Below the pieces are notes generated by a model. That model was given only the letters and a program-made list of their open reading frames with translations, was not told where the DNA came from and searched no databases. Position numbers and translations under genes: made by a program. A DNA stretch of 20,660 bases from JAIRTY01 sp050257395 (GTDB lineage: Bacteria > Actinomycetota > Actinomycetes > Streptosporangiales > Streptosporangiaceae): assembly GCA_050257395.1 (NCBI GenBank), contig JBLMWU010000141.1, positions 1-20,660 on the forward strand, written 5' to 3'. Below are positions 1 to 6,258 of the stretch, piece after piece (positions within the stretch are counted from its first letter, which is position 1; each line of letters starts with the position of its first letter).

Positions 1-356
1 CGGCTGGCGGCTGGTGTTTCTCGTGAACGTGCCGATGGGGGTCCTCGGCACCGTGCTGGCCTGGCTGCTCATCCCGCGCAGCCGCCACCTGGCGGCCCGC
101 CGCCCGTTCGACTGGCCGGGCTTGGGCCTGTTCCCTCAACCTGACCCGCGGGCTGGGCACCTCGCTCGGCCTGGCCGTGGCGGGCCTGGTCTACACGCTC
201 GGCGCCGGGGAGGGCCGGGCGACCGGGGCAGGGGCGGCCGCCGGTTACGACGGCGCCGCGCTGCTGCTGGCCGCGGTGGCGCTGGCCGCCGCTGGCATCG
301 CCAGCTTGCGCGGCCGGTCGCCGCTGCGCCGCGACCACGTGCTTGATCTCGGCTAA
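1..356 (+). pseudogene. Remnant of MFS (DHA2/EmrB-QacA type) efflux transporter, 5' end outside window
   Basis: The reading frame entering at base 2 encodes GWRLVFLVNVPMGVLG followed by a basic loop and FDWPGLGL. This is the classic end of the TM6 region of 14-TM DHA2 drug:proton antiporters. From about base 138 the sensible frame changes to another phase (NLTRGLGTSLGLAVAGLVY, then a final hydrophobic helix, stop TAA at 354-356). That second piece matches the TM13-TM14 end of the same family. The middle half of the transporter, roughly 250 codons expected, is missing, and the two ends are joined out of frame near 128-138. Read straight through, the first frame gives only Arg/Pro/Gly-rich nonsense. 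I see this as a decayed gene with an internal deletion; an assembly error is the alternative. The upstream half lies outside the window. Confidence 0.7.
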
Positions 357-473
357 CAGCGCCGGTGACGCGCCGCCCCGGATGACGGCGATCCCGCCGA
401 CGGGGCGGCGGCAGGTCAATGAGATCCTTTGCAGGGCCCGGCCGCGCAGGCCACGGCCGGCTGCGGCGGCACA

Positions 474-499
474 AGCTAGTACTAGCTAGTACTGTCTAG
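474..499 (+). promoter_or_regulatory. Palindromic CTAG-rich operator/promoter of the GntR gene
   Basis: AGCTAGTACTAGCT (474-487) is a perfect palindrome, and the overlapping AGTACTAGCTAGTACT (478-493) is another. Four CTAG tetranucleotides lie at 476, 482, 486 and 496. CTAG is rare in high-GC actinobacterial DNA, so the clustering is striking. TAGTGT (497-502) fits a TAnnnT -10 box, which would place transcription start near 509, just before the GntR coding region. The site most likely binds the adjacent small GntR protein (autoregulation, inferred from position and symmetry). No convincing -35 is visible. Confidence 0.65.
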
Positions 500-515
500 T
501 GTCTGCGCAGGTCAC

Positions 516-779
516 GTGACGTTTGGGTACGTTGATCACGTGCCGCACCGGGATGCAATGCCGCCCTATCTGCGCGTATCTGAGGATCTACGCGCAAGGA
601 TCGAGGCTGGCGATTTGCTGCCCGGTGAACAGCTGCCCAGCCTGGACCGGCTCGCCGCCGAGTACAGCGTCTCCCGGGCGACCGCGCAGCGGGTGATCTC
701 GCTGCTGGCGGCGGAAGGGCTGATCGAGACGCGCCGCCGCTGGGGCGCGTTCGTGGCGCAGCGGCCGGCGTCCCACTGA
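516..779 (+). CDS. Small GntR-family winged-helix repressor (DNA-binding domain only)
   Basis: This is an 87-residue protein consisting almost entirely of a GntR winged helix. It contains YLRVSEDLRARIEAGDLLPGEQLPS, the recognition region LAAEYSVSRATAQRVISLLAAEGLI and a wing ending RRRWGAFVA. There is no C-terminal effector domain (FadR, HutC or aminotransferase type), so any signal must act by another route. Such stand-alone GntR domains are common in actinomycetes. The GTG at 516 lies 17 nt after the CTAG-rich operator and would suit a nearly leaderless transcript. In-frame alternatives are GTG 540 and ATG 558; the latter leaves a complete domain of 73 residues with a weak GGGA upstream. Flanking genes are the broken MFS gene upstream and, after a gap, the sirtuin. 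The likely role is self-repression, perhaps with control of the lost efflux gene. The family call is firm; target and start are not. Confidence 0.82.
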   Translation: MTFGYVDHVPHRDAMPPYLRVSEDLRARIEAGDLLPGEQLPSLDRLAAEYSVSRATAQRVISLLAAEGLIETRRRWGAFVAQRPASH

Positions 780-810
780 CCTGGCAAGACGCGCGGCGGC
801 GGTGCGCCCG

Positions 811-966
811 TTACGGCGTGCGGCCAATCCGCCGGTGCCGGCGCAGCCATTGCGCCGCCCCGGCGAGAATGAGGGCCGCCGCCGTCGCGGCGGCGGCAGC
901 GAGCCAGCCGGGAAATGGCGGGGTGCCCGCTGGCCGGGTGCGGGTGGTTCCAGCGACCCCGGCCAG
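811..966 (-). pseudogene. Possible orphan C-terminal membrane-anchor tail of a lost secreted protein
   Basis: On the minus strand a 51-codon open stretch ends at TAA (811-813). It has no usable start codon after the preceding in-frame stop at 967-969. It encodes a Thr/Pro/Gly stretch, then FPGWLAAAAATAAALILAGA, then a basic end (WLRRHRRIGRTP). This is the shape of a C-terminal transmembrane anchor with a positive cytoplasmic tail, as in mycosin-like proteases or surface proteins. It occupies most of the gap between the GntR and sirtuin genes. It may be a gene remnant or a chance Ala-rich frame in GC-rich DNA. Confidence 0.3.
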
Positions 967-983
967 TCAGGCAGCATGGGTGG

Positions 984-1847
984 GTGACCCAGGCGCTGGC
1001 GGACGTACCCGGCCCGGCCCAGGCCGATCCGATGCAGGCGGTGGCCGGGCTGGTGGCGGCCGGCGGCGTGCTGGTGCTCAGCGGCGCGGGCCTGTCCACT
1101 GAATCCGGTATCCCCGACTACCGGGGGCCGACCGGCCGGGCCCGGCGGGCCCAGCCCATGACCTACCAGACGTTCCTGGGCGCCGCGTCCGCCCGGCAGC
1201 GGTACTGGGCGCGCAGCCACCTGGGCTGGCGGCACATTGCCGGGGCCGCGCCGAACGCGGGCCACGCGGCCGTCGCCAGGCTGCAGGAGCGCGGGCTGCT
1301 CGCCGGGGTCATCACCCAGAACGTGGACGGCCTGCACCAGGCGGCCGGTGCCCGCGACGTGGTCGAGCTGCACGGCAACCTGGCCCGGGTCCGCTGCCTC
1401 GGCTGCGGCCAGCGGACCAGCCGCGGCGAGCTCGACCGGCGGCTGCGGGCGGCGAACCCGGACTGGGCCGCACTCGCCAGCGCGATCAACCCGGACGGCG
1501 ACGCGGTGCTCGCCGGCGAGGACGTGGCCAGCTTCCGGGTGGTGGACTGCGCAGGCTGCGGCGGGCTGCTCAAGCCGGACGTGATCTTCTTCGGCGAGAA
1601 CGTCCCGCCCGGCCGGGTGGCCCACTGCTACGGACTGACGGAGCGGGCCAGCGCGCTGCTGGTGCTGGGGTCCTCGCTGACCGTGATGTCCGGCTTCCGG
1701 TTCGTCCGGCACGCGGCGAAGCACGGCATCCCGGTCGTGATCATCAACAGCGGGCCGACCCGGGGGGACGGTCACGCGGTGCTGACCATCGATGCCCCGC
1801 TCGGGCCCACCCTCACCGGGCTGCTCGGCAGGCTCGGCCCCGGGTGA
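984..1847 (+). CDS. Sir2-family NAD-dependent protein deacylase (class II, SIRT4-like)
   Basis: Sirtuins remove acyl groups from lysines using NAD+, giving nicotinamide and O-acyl-ADP-ribose; this one should be cytosolic. Counting from GTG 984 (287 aa), the NAD motif GAGLSTESGIPDYRG is at residues 34-48, TQNVDGLH at 111-118 and the catalytic His in ELHG at 130. The zinc ligands are Cys138/141 and Cys189/192, with an unusually long insert between the pairs, and the final nucleotide motif is GSSLTV. Gln112, Asn113 and Asp115 are present. The insert and KPDVIFFGE are typical of class II (SIRT4-like) enzymes, where lipoamidase, ADP-ribosylation or deacylation activities are reported. The frame stays open upstream to 915, but that part is not sirtuin-like. 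ATG 1032 (residue 17) is another possible start. The stop overlaps the start of the dehydrogenase gene by 4 nt, so the two are probably translationally coupled. Confidence 0.9.
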   Translation: MTQALADVPGPAQADPMQAVAGLVAAGGVLVLSGAGLSTESGIPDYRGPTGRARRAQPMTYQTFLGAASARQRYWARSHLGWRHIAGAAPNAGHAAVARLQERGLLAGVITQNVDGLHQAAGARDVVELHGNLARVRCLGCGQRTSRGELDRRLRAANPDWAALASAINPDGDAVLAGEDVASFRVVDCAGCGGLLKPDVIFFGENVPPGRVAHCYGLTERASALLVLGSSLTVMSGFRFVRHAAKHGIPVVIINSGPTRGDGHAVLTIDAPLGPTLTGLLGRLGPG

Positions 1848-2857
1848 GAGCCTTCGTCATCACCGGGCCGGGCGAGGGCTCGGTCCAGGACGTCGAGCCG
1901 CCCGCCGCGGCCGCGGGGCAGGTGGTGGTGGACGTCGAGCGGGCCGGGGTGTGCGGCACCGACGCCGAGTTCTACGCAGGCACCATGTCCTACCTGCGCA
2001 CCGGCGAGGCCGCCTACCCGGTGCGGATCGGGCATGAATGGTGCGGCACCGTGTCCGCGGCCGGCGCCGGCGTGGACCCGGCCTGGCTGGGCCGCCGGGT
2101 CACCGGTGACACCATGCTCGGCTGCGGCCGGTGCGCGCGCTGCCGCGGCGGCCGCCAGCACGTGTGCGGCGAGCGGTTCGAGATCGGCGTGCGGCGCGGC
2201 TGGCCGGGGGCGCTGGCCGAGCAGGTCGCGGTGCCGGTGACAGCGCTGCATCAGCTCCCGGACCTAGTCGACGCCACCCTGGGCGCGCTGGTGGAACCGG
2301 CCGGCAGCGCGCTGCGGGCGGTGCAGGCGGCTGCGCTCGCCCCGGGGGACCGGGTGCTCGTGCTGGGGCCCGGCACCATCGGGCTGCTGGCCGCCCAGTT
2401 CGCCCGGGCGGCCGGGGCCGGCGTGCACTTGCTCGGGCTGACGGACGCCTCGCTCGCCTTCGCCCGCAGCATCGGCTTCACCTCCGCCTGGCGGGCCCGC
2501 GACCTGCCCGCGGGCACGTACGACGCGGTCATTGACGCCTCCACCGGGCCGGACCTGCCCGCGCTCGCGCTGGACCTGGCCGAGCCCGGCAAGCGGGTCG
2601 TCTACATCGGCCTCGCCAGCACCGAGAGCCTGATCGACACCCGTGCCCTGGTCCTCAGGGACCTCACCGCGGCCGGCATCCTCAGCGCCTCACCCGGCCT
2701 GGCCGAGACCATCAGGCTGTTCGCCGCGGGCGTGGTCGACCCGCGCCCGCTGGTCGCCGCGACAGTCGCGCTGGAGCAGGTCGGCCCGGTGCTCGCCGGG
2801 CTCCGGCCGCCCGGCGCGGGCGGCGGCCCGAAGATCCAGGTCGATCCGCGCCGCTGA
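1844..2857 (+). CDS. Zinc-dependent medium-chain alcohol/polyol dehydrogenase
   Basis: This 337-residue MDR enzyme oxidises an alcohol or polyol with NAD(P)+. Catalytic zinc ligands are visible at Cys37 (GVCGTD), His64-Glu65 (GHEW) and probably Glu151 (VEPAGSAL). The structural zinc lobe is Cys94, Cys97, Cys100 and Cys108. The Rossmann motif GPGTIG is at 175-180, and the length is normal. The pattern resembles threonine, sorbitol and glucose dehydrogenases; the substrate cannot be read from the sequence. GTG 1844 overlaps the sirtuin stop (GTGA), making a two-gene unit in which both products use NAD. The C-terminus is rather Gly/Pro-rich. No strand-specific regulator lies next to it apart from the GntR gene about 1 kb upstream. 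Start and family are secure, substrate is not. Confidence 0.9.
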   Translation: MRAFVITGPGEGSVQDVEPPAAAAGQVVVDVERAGVCGTDAEFYAGTMSYLRTGEAAYPVRIGHEWCGTVSAAGAGVDPAWLGRRVTGDTMLGCGRCARCRGGRQHVCGERFEIGVRRGWPGALAEQVAVPVTALHQLPDLVDATLGALVEPAGSALRAVQAAALAPGDRVLVLGPGTIGLLAAQFARAAGAGVHLLGLTDASLAFARSIGFTSAWRARDLPAGTYDAVIDASTGPDLPALALDLAEPGKRVVYIGLASTESLIDTRALVLRDLTAAGILSASPGLAETIRLFAAGVVDPRPLVAATVALEQVGPVLAGLRPPGAGGGPKIQVDPRR

Positions 2858-2888
2858 GCCGGCCCAGTAAATGGCTCGACAGCCGCCC

Positions 2889-2909
2889 GCCGGGCTCCGC
2901 TGGCCCGGC
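2889..2909. terminator. Possible hairpin terminator between convergent genes
   Basis: GCCGGGC (2889-2895) and GCCCGGC (2903-2909) form a perfect 7-bp GC stem with a 7-nt loop. It lies between the ends of the plus-strand dehydrogenase and the minus-strand Clp-N gene, where a shared terminator is expected. There is no U-tract, which is normal in this type of genome, but GC-rich stems of this size also occur by chance. The rest of 2858-3019 shows nothing else I can support. Confidence 0.35.
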
Positions 2910-3019
2910 TGGTCCACCATGCCACCGGGGGAGCGGTCCCGCTCAGCTCTCTGTAGGCCGCCCGCGCCCCCGTTGGGTGCCGCCCGGCAGTCCAGACGAG
3001 GCGCGACCCTGGGCCTCGG

Positions 3020-3571
3020 TCAGGCGGCCGCGGTGAGGCGGCGGATCAGGTCGGCGCGCAGCGCTGCCGGGCTGACCCCGCCGCGGGTGAGCAGGTCCAG
3101 CGCCGGGCTGGCGCCCTGGTCGAGGACGCCGATCAGCAGGTGGCCGGTGCTGATCCGGCGCTGCCGGAAGCGGCGGGCCGCCAGCAGCGCGCCCTGCATG
3201 GCCTTTTTCGCGTCCGATGTGAGCCGGACGCTGCTCACGCCGCGCCCGGCCGGCCGGGTCCGGTCCAGCGCCCCGGGCCCGAACGTGGCGTCGGCCGCCC
3301 GCCGGACCGCGTCCAGGTCGATGCCGATCGAGGCGAGCGCGTCGGCGTCCAGCGGGTCCGCGCGGTCCGCCGGTGCTGGCGTCAGCAGCGCCCGCAGGTC
3401 CGGCAGATCCAGCCCCGCCGCCGCCAGCGCATCAGCACCGGGGCCGGGCACCGACAGCACCCCCAGCAGCAGGTGCTCGCAGCCGATCCGGCCGTGCCGG
3501 GTGCTGTCCGCCTCTTCCCGGGCGGCGGCGATGACCACCGCCCGCGCGTCCTCATGCAGCCGCTCGAACAC
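3020..3571 (-). CDS. Double Clp-N domain protein (ClpC N-domain-like, no ATPase)
   Basis: The 183-residue protein carries two Clp repeat (N-domain) modules. One is at about residues 2-75 (MFERLHEDARAVVIAAAREE, GCEHLLLGVL). The other is at about 115-181 (SDAKKAMQGALLAARRF, STGHLLIGVLDQG). These modules bind substrates or adaptors in ClpC/ClpA, but no AAA+ domain follows. The protein may therefore be a substrate- or adaptor-capturing partner of the ClpCP protease, or a regulator that senses Clp traffic (inference). The GTG start at 3571 has a good ribosome site (AAGGAAG, about 8 nt upstream). It is the second gene of a minus-strand unit, 92 nt after the HTH gene, and is probably expressed from the operator-covered promoter at 3913-3941. 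Such HTH plus Clp-N pairs recur in actinobacteria as far as I recall. The biochemical role is unknown. Confidence 0.85.
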   Translation of the reverse strand: MFERLHEDARAVVIAAAREEADSTRHGRIGCEHLLLGVLSVPGPGADALAAAGLDLPDLRALLTPAPADRADPLDADALASIGIDLDAVRRAADATFGPGALDRTRPAGRGVSSVRLTSDAKKAMQGALLAARRFRQRRISTGHLLIGVLDQGASPALDLLTRGGVSPAALRADLIRRLTAAA

Positions 3572-3663
3572 GGCTCACTTCCTTTCTGGCCCTCGGCTCG
3601 CCTCCGGGCCGCTCGAGCCCGCCGTCTTCCCTCCTCGCTCCGGCTCCTTCGTCGCCTCGCTCG

Positions 3664-3906
3664 TCAGTCCAGACGGCGGCGCGGCCCTTCGGCTCGCCCG
3701 GGCCTGGCGTGCTTCTTGTGCACCGCCTGCTTGCTGACGCCCAGGAAGAACGCGATCTCCGCCCACGACCAGCCGTGCGCACGCGCGTTGCCGACCTGCA
3801 GCGCTTCCAGGCGCTCGGCAAGCTCCCGCAGTGCCCGGGCAGCGCGCAGCCCCTCGGCGGGATCACCCCCGCTGGCGGCCTCGGCCAGCAGTACTTCGTT
3901 CCCCAT
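3664..3906 (-). CDS. Small helix-turn-helix DNA-binding protein paired with Clp-N protein
   Basis: This 80-residue protein has an N-terminal amphipathic helix rich in Ala/Leu/Arg (EGLRAARALRELAERLEALQ), followed by a clear helix-turn-helix (WSWAEIAFFLGVSKQAVHKKHA) and a short basic tail. The HTH resembles sigma-region-4/MarR-like cores found in small actinobacterial regulators. The start codon ATG 3906 coincides exactly with the predicted transcription start of the promoter at 3913-3941, so the mRNA is probably leaderless; no Shine-Dalgarno is present. The 16-bp operators over that promoter are most simply its own binding sites. It heads a two-gene unit with the Clp-N protein, suggesting repression relieved by, or dependent on, the Clp system. 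HTH identity is firm; autoregulation is inferred. Confidence 0.85.
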   Translation of the reverse strand: MGNEVLLAEAASGGDPAEGLRAARALRELAERLEALQVGNARAHGWSWAEIAFFLGVSKQAVHKKHARPGRAEGPRRRLD

Positions 3907-3908
3907 AT

Positions 3909-3952
3909 CGTCAACATAGGTTGACGAGAGGGAGATGTCAACTTTGGTTGAC
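3909..3952 (-). promoter_or_regulatory. Promoter overlapped by twin GTCAAC-N4-GTTGAC operators
   Basis: Two inverted repeats, GTCAACATAGGTTGAC (3910-3925, with an outer C/G pair at 3909/3926) and GTCAACTTTGGTTGAC (3937-3952), share arms GTCAAC/GTTGAC. Their centres are 27 bp apart. Read on the minus strand, the region holds TTGACA (3941-3936), a 17-nt spacer, and TATGTT (3918-3913). The transcription start is then predicted at 3906, the A of the HTH gene's ATG. One operator covers the -35 and the other the -10, a layout expected for tight repression. Confidence 0.85.
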
Positions 3953-3972
3953 GAGCCCGGGAGGGGAGCCGG

Positions 3973-4995
3973 TCAGTACGGGAGGCCGAGCAGGCGGCAG
4001 GCGTTGCCGCGGAAGATGGCGTCCTGCTCCTGCGCGCTCAGCCCGATCTCCTGCAGGTTGCGGATGGTGGCCCGGATGTAGCCGGGGCCCTTCTCGGGGT
4101 CGAACGGGCTGTCGGAGCCGAACAGCACGTGGTCGGTGCCGTAGAAGTCGATGACGCAGCGCAGCGCGTGGGCCGCGCCGAACATCGCGGTGTCGGCGTA
4201 CATCATCTTGAAGTACTCGATGGGCCGCTTGGTCAGCGGGTAGCCGACGATGTCCTGCCGCTGGTCCGGCGGGGTCCGGGCGCCGAGCTGGTCCCAGCCC
4301 GGGCCGACCCGGCCGGAGAAGTGCGGCACCATGCTGCCGCCGTGGTGGATCAGCAGCCGCAGGCCCGGGTAGCGCTCCAGCACGCCGGAGAACACCAGTC
4401 GGGCCATGAACACCGACAGGTCCATCTCCCAGCCGAACGTCCACCAGATCTCGAACTTGGACCGGTCCTCGGCCGGGTAGTCGGACCATTCCGCGTTCCG
4501 GCACGGGTGGACCTGCACGAGCTTGCCAAGCTCGGCGGCCCGTGCCCAGAACGGGTCCAGCCGCGGGTCGTCCATGGCGCTGCCGTGCAGGTGGGTGTAG
4601 ACCTGCGCGCCGAGCGCGCCGAGCTCGGTGACGGCGTAGTCCAGCTCGGCCACGGCGGCCTCGGGGTCGTCCATCGGCACGCTCGCCATGAACCCGGCGA
4701 ACCGGTCGGGGTGCGCCTGCACCAGCTCGGCCAGGGACTCGTTGCCGAGCCGGGCCATCTCCCGCGCCACGTCGGGCGGGCCAAGGTCGTCCACGGGCGG
4801 GGCGGCGATGTTGATGACCTGCCGGTAGTCCTCACCGAACTCATCCAGCTGGGCGAACCGCACGTCCATGTCCACCAGCGACGGGATCGCCGACACCCGC
4901 TGGCGGATGTTCGAGGCCGCGGACGGGGAATCCAGCTTGAAGAGCCGGTCGAAGTAGGGCCGGGGGAGAGTGTGGCAGAAAGCGTCGATCTTCAC
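3973..4995 (-). CDS. Amidohydrolase-2 family protein (ACMSD/decarboxylase-like)
   Basis: This 340-residue TIM-barrel metal hydrolase is of the amidohydrolase-2 family, which includes ACMSD and resorcylate-type decarboxylases. Visible motifs are the N-terminal KIDAFCHTLP, His163 in VQVHPCRN, His217-His218 in LIHHGGSMVPHFSGR, and Asp295 in LFGSDSPFDP. The usual DxHxH at the N-terminus reads D-A-F-C-H, so the first metal histidine is Phe6 while His8 remains. I recall a subfamily with this pattern, so it need not mean inactivity. The GTG start at 4995 has GAGGAG about 8 nt upstream. It diverges from an IclR regulator, the usual arrangement for a catabolic enzyme controlled by its neighbour, and the nearest substrate guess is an aromatic acid or ring-cleavage product (inference). 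Substrate and reaction (hydrolysis or decarboxylation) are open. Confidence 0.85.
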   Translation of the reverse strand: MKIDAFCHTLPRPYFDRLFKLDSPSAASNIRQRVSAIPSLVDMDVRFAQLDEFGEDYRQVINIAAPPVDDLGPPDVAREMARLGNESLAELVQAHPDRFAGFMASVPMDDPEAAVAELDYAVTELGALGAQVYTHLHGSAMDDPRLDPFWARAAELGKLVQVHPCRNAEWSDYPAEDRSKFEIWWTFGWEMDLSVFMARLVFSGVLERYPGLRLLIHHGGSMVPHFSGRVGPGWDQLGARTPPDQRQDIVGYPLTKRPIEYFKMMYADTAMFGAAHALRCVIDFYGTDHVLFGSDSPFDPEKGPGYIRATIRNLQEIGLSAQEQDAIFRGNACRLLGLPY

Positions 4996-5080
4996 CGGGG
5001 CACTCCTCGCGTCTCGACGGACCGGGCCGACGGCACACTGGCGGGGGCGTTCACCAGACGATGTAATGCCACCTTTCCGG

Positions 5081-5111
5081 GCAGAACAATAGGAGCCCGC
5101 TAGGATTCTGC
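5081..5111. promoter_or_regulatory. Dyad operator in the amidohydrolase/IclR divergent region
   Basis: GCAGAA (5081-5086) and TTCTGC (5106-5111) are perfect inverted arms. Inner triplets TAG (5090-5092) and CTA (5100-5102) are also symmetric about 5096, giving GCAGAA-N3-TAG-N7-CTA-N3-TTCTGC. TAGGAT (5101-5106) is spaced as a -10 box for a leaderless start at ATG 5113. A protein bound here would block iclR transcription directly and could control the divergent amidohydrolase promoter. Binding by the adjacent IclR protein is inferred. Confidence 0.65.
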
Positions 5112-5112
5112 T

Positions 5113-5898
5113 ATGCGGAAGCCAGCGCCAGGGGACAGCCAGCCCTACCTGCTCAGGTCAGTTGATCATGCCTTGCGGCTGGTCCGGCTGATGGCGGAGG
5201 GCCGCCCGCTGCGGCTGGCGGAGGTGGCCGCCCACCTCGGCGTCGCCCCGTCCACCGCGCACCGGCTGCTCGGTTCCCTGCGCTACCACGGGTTCGTCAT
5301 CCAGGAGGGCCGGGCGGGCCGCTACGGCCCCGGACCCGCCCTGCTGGAGCTGGCAATGGCCGCGACCGCCAGCATCGACATCCGCCGGGTGGCCAGGCCC
5401 GCGCTGGAACGGCTGCGGGACGCGGTGCGGGAGACCGTCAGCCTGCTGGTGCTGGAGGGCACCAACGTGCTGTTCCTCGACTGCATCGAGGGACCGCAGT
5501 CGGTCCGGGTGGGGTCGCGGCTGGGCATGGTGTTCCCGGCCCACCTGACCTCGGCGGGCAAGGCGCTGCTGGCCGCGCTGCCGCCGGCCGACGTGGCCCG
5601 GCTGGTGGACCCCGACAGCCCGCTCTGGCAGGAGCTGGAACAGGTGCGGCAGGCCGGCTACGGCACCAACTTCGAGGAACGGGAGGTCGGCGTCAGCGCG
5701 CTGGCCGCCTGCGTGCGCGACCCCGCCGGGTCGCCGCTGGCGGCGGTCGCCATCGCCGCGCCCGCGGGCCGGCTGTCCACTCCCGGGCAAGCCGCCGCGC
5801 TGGCGCCCGCGCTGCACGGCGCGGTGTCGGCGATCGAGCGGTCGCTGCGGGACGAGCAGGCCGGGCTGGCCGGCGCGCTCAGGCGGGACGGGGCCTAG
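5113..5898 (+). CDS. IclR-family transcriptional regulator
   Basis: The 261-residue protein has the two IclR domains. The N-terminal winged helix spans about residues 14-80 (SVDHALRLVRLMAEG, VAAHLGVAPSTAHRLLGSL, GRYGPGPALLEL). The GAF-like effector domain spans about 95-255, with the family motifs SRLGMVFPAHLTSAGKALLA and NFEEREVGVSALAACVRD. IclR proteins usually repress or activate catabolic genes in response to small aromatic or carboxylic ligands. The divergent amidohydrolase is the obvious target, with the dyad at 5081-5111 as operator. ATG 5113 has no real Shine-Dalgarno but sits exactly at the start predicted from the TAGGAT -10 box, so a leaderless message is likely. Its stop lies 12 nt from the end of the convergent small gene. 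The ligand is unknown. Confidence 0.92.
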   Translation: MRKPAPGDSQPYLLRSVDHALRLVRLMAEGRPLRLAEVAAHLGVAPSTAHRLLGSLRYHGFVIQEGRAGRYGPGPALLELAMAATASIDIRRVARPALERLRDAVRETVSLLVLEGTNVLFLDCIEGPQSVRVGSRLGMVFPAHLTSAGKALLAALPPADVARLVDPDSPLWQELEQVRQAGYGTNFEEREVGVSALAACVRDPAGSPLAAVAIAAPAGRLSTPGQAAALAPALHGAVSAIERSLRDEQAGLAGALRRDGA

Positions 5899-5910
5899 AT
5901 ACGGCCTGCA

Positions 5911-6195
5911 TCACTGCGCCGCGTGCGGGGCGCCCTGCCAGGCGCTGGCGAGACGGCGGGCCGCGCCCTGCGGGTCGGTGGCCGAGTGGATCGCGTAGAC
6001 AGGCCGGCCCTGGCGCAGCCGCCCCGCGGGCCACCAGTACAGTCCGCAGGAATAGCCGACCGCCTGCCCGCCCGCCGGGAACAGCACCCCGTCGCTGCTG
6101 CTGAAGGTCATCCCGACCGTGCGGATGCCCCGCTCGGTGAGCGACCCGTGCAGCCGGGCGAGCGCCTGGCTGGGGGACAAGGGCTGATCGGTCAC
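5911..6195 (-). CDS. Conserved-looking small protein of unknown function
   Basis: This 94-residue soluble protein is one I do not recognise. It reads as a folded domain rather than a shadow frame. It has an N-terminal helix (SPSQALARLHGSLTERGI), a hydrophobic/aromatic core (TVGMTFSSSDGVLF, VGYSCGLYWWPAG), then a Tyr-Ala-Ile-His strand and a C-terminal helix (DPQGAARRLASAWQ). No signal peptide, membrane segment or metal motif is visible. The GTG start at 6195 has GAGG 5 nt upstream. It diverges from the SIS-domain gene with 63 nt between the starts and converges on iclR. The 63-nt gap must hold both promoters, so co-regulation with the SIS gene is possible but unproven. Confidence 0.65.
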   Translation of the reverse strand: MTDQPLSPSQALARLHGSLTERGIRTVGMTFSSSDGVLFPAGGQAVGYSCGLYWWPAGRLRQGRPVYAIHSATDPQGAARRLASAWQGAPHAAQ

Positions 6196-6258
6196 GACCT
6201 CATCCGGCTTTGCTGGGCGGGGAATAGGCCGACATTAGCAGAACCCCGGGGAGGGGAC

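Noticed and set aside
5923..6258. Long N-terminal extension of the SIS protein
   Set aside because: It is antisense to the 94-residue gene, Arg/Pro-rich and without SIS features. The strong ribosome site just before ATG 6259 marks the start.
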